This document shows positions 1 to 4,586 of a DNA stretch of 6,081 nucleotides, piece after piece. Position 1 is the stretch's first letter. The number at the start of each line of letters is the position of its first letter. The stretch comes from Thermoactinomycetaceae bacterium (GTDB taxonomy: Bacteria > Bacillota > Bacilli > Thermoactinomycetales > Thermoactinomycetaceae), in NCBI GenBank assembly GCA_025449475.1, contig JANWJM010000028.1, forward strand, positions 1 through 6,081. Reading direction: 5' to 3'. A program made the position numbers and the translations under genes. A model generated the notes under the pieces. The model did not search any database, was not told where the DNA came from, and was given only the letters and a program-made list of their open reading frames with translations.

Positions 1-197
1 AAGTTATCAGTATTTATTGCTGTTGCTATTAAAAAGCTATTATGAGGAATCCCCTTTGCCTCCTTTTTCCAACAATCATTGGTCAAGATCGTCATCGATG
101 AATAATTTAGATTGATCGAATAACCGACCATTTTTGCATCCTCTAGCAATTGAAATAAATGATCCTTTAATAACATATCGTTCAGTTGATTCATCAT
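1..197 (-). CDS. Partial gene, N-terminal 65 codons; possibly HerA/DUF87-type ATPase
   Basis: An open frame without stops runs from an ATG at 197 off the left edge, so only the first 65 residues are visible. I chose 197 because a GGAG ribosome binding site ends 8 nt upstream. An in-frame ATG at 203 lies too close to that site, and another at 194 is slightly further away. The visible protein begins with a charged, probably helical stretch (about residues 1-20). A beta-rich segment follows, containing VGYSINLNYSSMTILTND and then GIPHNSFLIATA (about 49-60). That pattern, a short barrel-like strand set followed by G-I-P-x-x-S-F-L, recalls the HAS-barrel N-terminus of HerA-like (DUF87) ATP-binding proteins. 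The Walker motifs would lie outside the window, so this is a weak family guess. The gene has its own candidate promoter and is separated from glmS by a strong terminator. I am fairly sure it is a gene and unsure of its function. Confidence 0.55.
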   Translation of the reverse strand, partial: MMNQLNDMLLKDHLFQLLEDAKMVGYSINLNYSSMTILTNDCWKKEAKGIPHNSFLIATAINTDN

Positions 198-275
198 GCT
201 CATCACTCCAAAAATAAATCATAAGATTTTTAGAAATTAATAAAACCCCATAATACTATTCCCATTTTTCATTGA

Positions 276-303
276 ATTAAATAAATATTTTCACTACGTT
301 CAA
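276..303 (-). promoter_or_regulatory. Candidate sigma-A promoter for the left-edge gene
   Basis: On the minus strand, TTGAAC (303-298) and TTTAAT (281-276) are separated by 16 nt. They match the -35 and -10 consensus at 4 of 6 and 5 of 6 positions. The site lies between the glmS terminator and the ATG at 197, giving a 5' leader of about 70 nt. The region is very AT-rich, so chance matches are likely. Confidence 0.35.
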
Positions 304-341
304 GACAAACTCCATAGCTTTCTTGACCTACTCATAAGCAC

Positions 342-395
342 AAAAAACACACGCTCGGAGTCTTACCGATTGGACTCCATAACGTGTGTTTTTTT
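342..395 (-). terminator. Intrinsic terminator of glmS, potentially bidirectional
   Basis: A long hairpin has an outer stem pairing 347-353 (ACACACG) with 383-389 (CGTGTGT). Flanking A and T runs can extend this stem outward to about 342/394. After a small internal loop, an inner 6-bp stem pairs 357-362 (GGAGTC) with 373-378 (GACTCC) around a 10-nt loop. Read on the minus strand, the stem is followed by six U residues (347-342), and it starts about 14 nt after the glmS stop. The plus strand also ends in seven T residues (389-395), so the element could stop transcription from the opposite direction too. It separates glmS from the gene to its left. Confidence 0.9.
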
Positions 396-408
396 ATCAC
401 AAATCTAA

Positions 409-2235
409 TTACTCCACCGTTACACTCTTAGCAAGATTACGCGGTTTATCCACATCAAAGCCCCGTTCTAAGCAGGTATAGTAGGAGAGCAATTGAAGCG
501 GAACGACGGTTAACACGGGAACCAAGAGATCAATGATCGGAGGAATATAGATCACTTGATCAACAGTCTTTTGGAGTTCCGTATTATCTTCTTTCGCGAT
601 TCCTACGACATAGGCTCCACGAGCTTTCACTTCTTGGATATTGCTGATCATCTTTTCAAAGATGCTTTCTTGTGTTGCCAATGAGATGACCGGAATTCCT
701 TCTTCGATCAAAGCCAATGGTCCGTGTTTCAATTCTCCGGCTGCATAAGCTTCTGAATGAATATAAGACAGCTCTTTCATTTTAAGGGAGCCTTCCAATG
801 CAACAGCATGGTCAAGCCCTCTTCCCAAGTAAAAGAGATGTTCATGATCAGCAATTTTGCTTGCTAATTCCTTGATTTCCGTTTCACAGTCGAAAGTCTT
901 CTCAACTTGTACGGGTAATTGCTGTAGGGATTTCACCACTTCTCGACATTCATTTTCATCTTTCGTTCCGAGTACCTGTGCAAAGTAAGTAGCCAGCAAA
1001 TAGAGCGCAATCAACTGGGTTGTATACGCTTTGGTGGAAGCAACGGCAATTTCGGGTCCCGCCCATGTGGTAATCACTTCATTGGCCTCACGCGCTACAC
1101 TGCTCCCTACAACATTGGTTATGGCAAGTACTTTGGCTCCTGATTTTTGCGCTTCACGCAGCGCAGCAAGCGTATCGGCTGTCTCTCCTGATTGACTAAT
1201 GACAATGACCAATGTTCGATCGGTGATAATTGGGTTCCGATAACGATATTCAGAAGCAATTTCCACTTCCACGGGCAGACGTGTGAATTTTTCAAATACA
1301 TATTTCCCGATCAACCCGGCATGATAAGCCGTGCCGCAAGCAACAATCTGAATACGATCGATCTGAAATATCTCCTGGGGTAGTAAGGAGATTTCACCCG
1401 ATAAATCGACCAATCCATCTTTTAGACGACCGGAGAGTGTATCACGGATCGCCTGTGGCTGCTCATGGATCTCCTTTAACATGAAGTGGTCATAACCGCC
1501 TTTTTCAGCCGTCTCCATATCCCATGTCACCCGCATGGTTTTACGCTTTACAGGGGTCCCATCCGTCTTCATCAGATGAACCTGATCCTCCGTCAATACC
1601 GCCATTTCCCCATCTTCTAAAACGTAGACATCACGCGTATACTTGAGGATCGCAGGGATATCCGAAGCGATAAAGTTCTCTCCCTTCCCAACTCCGACTA
1701 CCAATGGGCTCGCAAAACGAACCGCAACTAGTTTATCCGGCTCAGCCTGATTGATCACACCCAGAGCAAAGGCTCCCGTCAGGTGGGATACCGCTTTTTG
1801 CACGGTTGAGACAAGGTCGCCGTCATCCACATCCGCAAGTAGTTTGGCAATCACTTCGGTATCCGTTTCCGAAACAAAATGATACCCTTTTGCCGTCAAT
1901 TCTTCCCGCAATTCCATATAATTCTCAATAATCCCATTGTGAACAACCGCAAAACGCGTCTCCGGATCGGTATGCGGATGAGCATTTTGATCAGAGGGCT
2001 TGCCATGGGTTGCCCAACGCGTATGTCCAATGCCAATATGCCCTGTAAGTTCAGAGACAGATAGTCGATCTGCTAAGTCCTTTAAGCGACCTTTCGTCTT
2101 CTCAATCTGAATGACCTCGCCATTGTAGATGGCTAAGCCTGCCGAATCATACCCGCGATACTCCAACTTGGAAAGGCCTTCTAAGAGGATCTGTTGGGCC
2201 TGTTTTGCTCCAATATAACCAACGATTCCACACAT
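409..2235 (-). CDS. glmS: Glutamine--fructose-6-phosphate aminotransferase (isomerizing), GlmS
   Basis: This cytosolic enzyme converts fructose-6-phosphate and glutamine to glucosamine-6-phosphate and glutamate, the entry step to UDP-GlcNAc and peptidoglycan. The 608-residue length is normal for the family. The N-terminal class II glutaminase domain (about 2-215) starts MCGIVGYIG, with Cys2 as the nucleophile exposed after Met removal. HTRWATHG (71-78) and HNGIIENY (99-106) complete its active site. The linker motif EKGGYDHFMLKEIHEQP (244-260) is intact. Two SIS sugar-isomerase domains follow. SIS1 carries CGTAYHAG (300-307), SQSGET (347-352) and ASTKAY (399-404). SIS2 carries LGRG (470-473) and the segment with KMKE (485-488) and KHGP (503-506). 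The protein ends with DKPRNLAKSVTVE, which holds the conserved C-terminal lysine (603). The start follows from Cys2 and a GGGGG ribosome binding site 10 nt upstream. The gene is preceded by its ribozyme and followed by a terminator. No damage is seen. Confidence 0.98.
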   Translation of the reverse strand: MCGIVGYIGAKQAQQILLEGLSKLEYRGYDSAGLAIYNGEVIQIEKTKGRLKDLADRLSVSELTGHIGIGHTRWATHGKPSDQNAHPHTDPETRFAVVHNGIIENYMELREELTAKGYHFVSETDTEVIAKLLADVDDGDLVSTVQKAVSHLTGAFALGVINQAEPDKLVAVRFASPLVVGVGKGENFIASDIPAILKYTRDVYVLEDGEMAVLTEDQVHLMKTDGTPVKRKTMRVTWDMETAEKGGYDHFMLKEIHEQPQAIRDTLSGRLKDGLVDLSGEISLLPQEIFQIDRIQIVACGTAYHAGLIGKYVFEKFTRLPVEVEIASEYRYRNPIITDRTLVIVISQSGETADTLAALREAQKSGAKVLAITNVVGSSVAREANEVITTWAGPEIAVASTKAYTTQLIALYLLATYFAQVLGTKDENECREVVKSLQQLPVQVEKTFDCETEIKELASKIADHEHLFYLGRGLDHAVALEGSLKMKELSYIHSEAYAAGELKHGPLALIEEGIPVISLATQESIFEKMISNIQEVKARGAYVVGIAKEDNTELQKTVDQVIYIPPIIDLLVPVLTVVPLQLLSYYTCLERGFDVDKPRNLAKSVTVE

Positions 2236-2245
2236 AGATGACTAA

Positions 2246-2250
2246 CCCCC
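2246..2250 (-). promoter_or_regulatory. glmS ribosome binding site (all-G variant)
   Basis: Five G residues lie 10 nt upstream of the glmS ATG. They can pair with CCUCC of the 16S 3' end only by including one G-U pair. This is weaker than the AGGAGG-type sites elsewhere in the window, which suits a gene controlled mainly at the mRNA level by its ribozyme. Confidence 0.6.
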
Positions 2251-2292
2251 ATCAAAGTTGATCTATTTAGTTGTCAGACACGAATGCGTCAT

Positions 2293-2430
2293 GTTATAGC
2301 TTTTGTTTAACAAGTCGCCTTGTTATTTTGTACTATAACTCCTCGGCTTTGACGCGAAGCCGGAAGGCATCCGCCGATCTCCTCGATAAACCTTCACCTC
2401 GTCAACTGTAGTTCCTACAGTCCTGGCGCT
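2293..2430 (-). ncRNA. glmS ribozyme (GlcN6P-activated self-cleaving riboswitch)
   Basis: Read on the minus strand, this leader matches the glmS ribozyme in order and sequence. The cleavage site is A|GCGCC, with the cut between 2430 and 2429. The P1 hairpin is a perfect 7-bp stem, ACTGTAG (2421-2415) with CTACAGT (2411-2405), around a GAA loop. The conserved stretch GACGAGG then GGTTTATCGA follows, and then TCGGCGGATG. The P2 stem pairs GAAGG (2395-2391) with CCTTC (2367-2363). The P3 stem pairs CGGCTT (2362-2357) with AAGCCG (2349-2344). P4 is closed by GTTATAG (2339-2333) with CTATAAC (2299-2293) and contains the conserved AAGGCGACTT. In this class GlcN6P acts as a cofactor for self-cleavage. 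In B. subtilis the 5'-hydroxyl product is then degraded, lowering GlmS. The element ends 57 nt before the glmS start. All core stems are intact, so I infer it is active. Confidence 0.96.
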
Positions 2431-2465
2431 TTACTACAACGTTAGAAATGGGTTATGTATATCAC

Positions 2466-2473
2466 CACCTCCT
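2466..2473 (-). promoter_or_regulatory. Orphan strong Shine-Dalgarno sequence (AGGAGGTG)
   Basis: On the minus strand AGGAGGTG is an 8-nt perfect complement of the Bacillus-type 16S rRNA 3' end, and it is the strongest such site in the window. No ATG, GTG or TTG start lies 5-12 nt downstream. The bases at the proper spacing read ATA, then CAT, and an in-frame TAG-TAA pair (2436-2431) lies just before the ribozyme cleavage site. It may be the leftover ribosome binding site of a lost glmM, part of a leader structure, or chance. Confidence 0.4.
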
Positions 2474-2485
2474 ATATCCATCTTA

Positions 2486-2514
2486 ATGCTATATAAAACT
2501 CGACAAAAAGTAAA
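2486..2514 (-). promoter_or_regulatory. Weak candidate promoter for glmS
   Basis: TTTACT (2514-2509) and TAGCAT (2491-2486) are spaced 17 nt apart on the minus strand, and each matches the sigma-A consensus at 4 of 6 positions. Other weak pairings, such as TTGGCT at about 2521-2516 with TTTTAT, overlap it. Transcription from here would start about 50 nt upstream of the ribozyme cleavage site, a reasonable place for an independent glmS promoter. The evidence is weak, because the region is AT-rich. Confidence 0.3.
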
Positions 2515-2597
2515 GAGCCAATCTGATGAGAGAAAACGAAGTTCAAGCATCCATGCAACGATGATCCCGATACATCATGTGAAATGAGTCTTAATCG

Positions 2598-3509
2598 TTA
2601 TTCTTCTTTGATAAACACCTTTACCTTGATCTCTTTTGGCTGAACTTCAATCTTATTATGGATCGTTGGAACTTCCATGGATATGGTTTGATTGCTACGC
2701 ACCCTTGATAAATCCAATAAGAGGGGTGGATAGTGGGTGATGGAATGCAAATCAGCCTGTTCACCAGATAGCGTAATTTCTTTGGGTTCCCATTCAATAC
2801 GCTCGAGCTGATAACCGACTGGTGGGTTTTTGTCGACATTTACGGTTAGAGGAAGCGTTTTGCTTGGTTTGCGGACCGTCATTGTGACCTTTACGGATTC
2901 TGGAGAAAAAGTGACATCCTTGTTGGGCATTCTTAATTTCACCCATTTTTCAAACGGAAATTGCGCGTCTTTGACATCGATCACCGCGACGGCTTCGTGG
3001 ATATTTTTCACTTGTGATTCGGTTCCTTTTAATAAGACATGACTGGGGGTGACCGTCGTTTGATCAATCTCGTAGCCAGTTGGAAGCTTTCCGGCGATCT
3101 GTACCCGAACCGGCACACCTTTTTGTACCTTTTTATCTAAGAACACTCTTAGATGGGCCGGGAAAACCTTCACTTGAATATCTTTGGGTAACCCATTGAC
3201 TTGAATGGGTACTTGTTGATACTGTCCCGATTTCACGTTATGTAAATCAACATAAACCTGATAAGACGGAATAGACTGCAAATCTTTTTTTCCTCCTGAC
3301 AACGTCAGTTGCACCTGTTGTTGATTGACTCCCTGTAGAACATAATTATCTTTATCGTACCGGATCTCTACCGGAACACCATCAATACGCAGCGTGCTCT
3401 CTTCATTTTGTTGAAAGGGAAATGAGTGCGTCACAATCAACCATAAAACAACCGAAATGATCACTGACGAGATGCGAAGCGCCCAATCACTTTCGATCCA
3501 ATTATTCAT
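2598..3509 (-). CDS. cdaR: CdaR, YbbR-domain regulator of the diadenylate cyclase CdaA
   Basis: This is a membrane-anchored extracytoplasmic protein that binds and modulates CdaA in other Firmicutes. At 303 residues it has a short cytoplasmic N-terminus and one transmembrane helix (about 10-28, ALRISSVIISVVLWLIV). Three YbbR repeats follow, at about 45-125, 131-212 and 218-300. Each repeat opens with a V/L-P-V/L-x-V-type strand, the second and third share a P-x-GY turn (GKLPTGYEI, NPPVGYQLE), and each has a later strand of the LTLSG, VLLKG or ITLSG type. B. subtilis CdaR is about 480 residues with four YbbR domains, so this is a shorter version with an intact C-terminus. The start has a good AAGGAG site 10 nt upstream, lying inside the end of cdaA. 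The ATG overlaps the cdaA stop, which suggests translational coupling. Family assignment is firm, and the direction of its effect on CdaA here is inferred from relatives. Confidence 0.93.
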   Translation of the reverse strand: MNNWIESDWALRISSVIISVVLWLIVTHSFPFQQNEESTLRIDGVPVEIRYDKDNYVLQGVNQQQVQLTLSGGKKDLQSIPSYQVYVDLHNVKSGQYQQVPIQVNGLPKDIQVKVFPAHLRVFLDKKVQKGVPVRVQIAGKLPTGYEIDQTTVTPSHVLLKGTESQVKNIHEAVAVIDVKDAQFPFEKWVKLRMPNKDVTFSPESVKVTMTVRKPSKTLPLTVNVDKNPPVGYQLERIEWEPKEITLSGEQADLHSITHYPPLLLDLSRVRSNQTISMEVPTIHNKIEVQPKEIKVKVFIKEE

Positions 3510-4311
3510 GAGAATGATTCTCCTTACGTATCTTGAAAAAAAGCGGCTTTTTTTCAGGTTTTAATTCTTCGTATAAACGGGCATACAATTCTTCTTCCGC
3601 GAATTCTCTTTCTATTTCCCCATGTGAACAAACGGAGATCAATCCGGTTTCTTCTGACACAATCACCACCAATGCATCAGAGACTTCACTCATTCCGATT
3701 CCTGCACGATGGCGGGTTCCCAGCTCTTTGCTGATAAATGGGCTCTCGCTTAAAGGAAGATAACAACCCGCGGCCATAATTTGATCATTTCGGATGATCA
3801 CAGCTCCATCATGTAATGGACCGTTGGGCAAAAATATATTATGAAGCAACTCTGCACTCACATGTGCCTTCATTGAAATCCCCGATTGGATAAAGTCAGA
3901 AAGACCGGTCTGCCTTTCGATCACAATCAACGCTCCAAGCCGTTCCTTGGCAAGTTGAACCGTAGCTTTTGTGATCTCATTTGCAACTTCGATCACCATT
4001 TGATCTTTTACTTGTCGAGTCATATTGAAAAAACTGCCTCTACCCAATTTCTCCAATGCGCGCCTCAATTCCGGCTGAAAAATGATAATAATGGCAATCA
4101 GACCAACGGATAAGAGATTCTCGATCATCCATTTCAATGTATTGAGATGAAGAAAGTAACTGAACAGCCAAGTTATTAAAACAATGATAATCCCTCGTAA
4201 CAACTGAACCGCTCTCGTCCCTCGCAACAAGACAAGGAGTTGATAGATAATATAGCTAACAATCACGATATCTACAATATCATTTAAATAGCCTTGGATT
4301 TCTTGGAGCAT
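3502..4311 (-). CDS. cdaA: Membrane-bound diadenylate cyclase CdaA (c-di-AMP synthase)
   Basis: CdaA condenses two ATP into cyclic di-AMP, a second messenger controlling potassium and osmolyte transport and cell-wall homeostasis. I place the start at 4311, where GGAGG lies 6 nt upstream and the product is 269 residues, close to B. subtilis CdaA (about 273). The frame stays open to an ATG at 4422, but the extra 37 residues are hydrophilic, unlike the family's N-terminus, and lack a well-placed ribosome binding site. Three transmembrane helices lie at about 11-29, 38-56 and 62-79. The family signature IIIIFQPELRRALE follows (74-87), then a short linker. The DAC (DisA_N) domain starts at about 105 and carries the catalytic DGA (168-170) and GTRHRA (198-203) motifs, plus the conserved LPLSESPFISKELG (185-198). 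All key residues are present. It overlaps cdaR by 8 nt and is separated from ppc by a terminator, so it probably begins the operon. Confidence 0.97.
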   Translation of the reverse strand: MLQEIQGYLNDIVDIVIVSYIIYQLLVLLRGTRAVQLLRGIIIVLITWLFSYFLHLNTLKWMIENLLSVGLIAIIIIFQPELRRALEKLGRGSFFNMTRQVKDQMVIEVANEITKATVQLAKERLGALIVIERQTGLSDFIQSGISMKAHVSAELLHNIFLPNGPLHDGAVIIRNDQIMAAGCYLPLSESPFISKELGTRHRAGIGMSEVSDALVVIVSEETGLISVCSHGEIEREFAEEELYARLYEELKPEKKPLFFKIRKENHSHE

Positions 4312-4317
4312 GTATAT

Positions 4318-4322
4318 CCTCC
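4318..4322 (-). promoter_or_regulatory. cdaA ribosome binding site fixing the start
   Basis: GGAGG on the minus strand, 6 nt before the ATG at 4311, decides between this start and the longer frame opening at 4422. The upstream ATG has only AAGG directly touching it, which is too close to function as a ribosome binding site. Confidence 0.85.
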
Positions 4323-4482
4323 GAATTTTTAGTCTGTCTAAATTCGATCTGTAATGTTTATTATGAGCGAAGTAATCGAAAATGAAAACCTTCCAACAAC
4401 TTTCCCTACTGCATCCAATCATCCTTGAAGCGGATAAATTCTTTCGCTAACCAAACTATTTACTCCTACAAAATTTGTTTAT

Positions 4483-4505
4483 ATACAATATGAAATTAAT
4501 TGTAT
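4483..4505 (+). repeat. Inverted repeat in the cdaA leader, possible operator
   Basis: ATACAAT (4483-4489) and ATTGTAT (4499-4505) are perfect 7-bp inverted arms around a 9-nt AT-rich spacer. One more pair fits after a single mismatch. The repeat overlaps the candidate cdaA promoter. A 23-bp palindrome of this kind could bind a dimeric repressor, but the region is AT-rich and the arms could arise by chance. No T-run follows, so it is not a terminator. Confidence 0.35.
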
Positions 4506-4512
4506 GTATCAA
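4485..4512 (-). promoter_or_regulatory. Weak candidate promoter for cdaA-cdaR
   Basis: TTGATA (4512-4507) matches the -35 consensus at 5 of 6 positions. TATTGT (4490-4485), 16 nt downstream, matches the -10 at 4 of 6. A better -10 by sequence, TATAAA (4483-4478), would sit 23 nt from this -35, which is too far. The location is sensible: just downstream of the ppc terminator, giving a cdaA leader of about 165 nt. Confidence 0.35.
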
Positions 4513-4531
4513 ATAAGTGGATTTCAACAAC

Positions 4532-4580
4532 AAAAAAATTCTGAAGTCTTGGTACTATTATTCCCAATCCTTCAGAATTT
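4532..4580 (-). terminator. Intrinsic terminator of ppc
   Basis: On the minus strand ATTCTGAAG (4578-4570) pairs with CTTCAGAAT (4546-4538), a perfect 9-bp stem that can extend by two A-T pairs. Inside it TTGG can pair with CCAA. A run of U residues follows (4538-4532). The hairpin begins about 7 nt after the ppc stop, so ppc and cdaA are probably separate transcription units. Confidence 0.9.
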
Positions 4581-4586
4581 GATCGA

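Larger units (their letters stand above)
2236..2597 (-). other. cdaR-glmS interval lacking glmM
   Basis: This 362-nt stretch between the cdaR stop and the glmS start holds, in transcription order, about 80 nt of unremarkable spacer (2597-2515), a weak candidate promoter, an orphan Shine-Dalgarno sequence, the glmS ribozyme, and a 57-nt stretch with the glmS ribosome binding site. No terminator hairpin follows cdaR, so cdaR transcripts may read through into glmS. I found no trace of the expected GlmM start (a MGKYFGTDGVRG-like sequence) or any other glmM-like coding sequence in any frame. Confidence 0.75.

Noticed and set aside
1119..1383. Small open frames on both strands inside glmS
   Set aside because: They are shadows of the glmS coding sequence in other frames, without ribosome binding sites or recognisable protein features.
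2236..2292. Hairpin hiding the glmS ribosome binding site
   Set aside because: TGAC-CTAA and TTAGTCA segments can pair only with a bulge, and the GGGGG stays in the loop, so there is no convincing sequestration.
2434..2481. 15-codon frame (ATG at 2481) across the orphan Shine-Dalgarno
   Set aside because: No ribosome binding site precedes its ATG, the product resembles nothing I recognise, and the strong SD lies inside the frame where it cannot serve this start.
2515..2597. Terminator after cdaR
   Set aside because: Only short 4- to 5-bp pairings such as ATGAT with ATCAT were found, with no U-tract following.
4312..4422. Longer cdaA start at 4422, adding 37 residues
   Set aside because: The added residues are hydrophilic and unlike the family's N-terminus, and no properly spaced ribosome binding site precedes 4422. 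The start at 4311 has GGAGG 6 nt upstream and gives the usual length.
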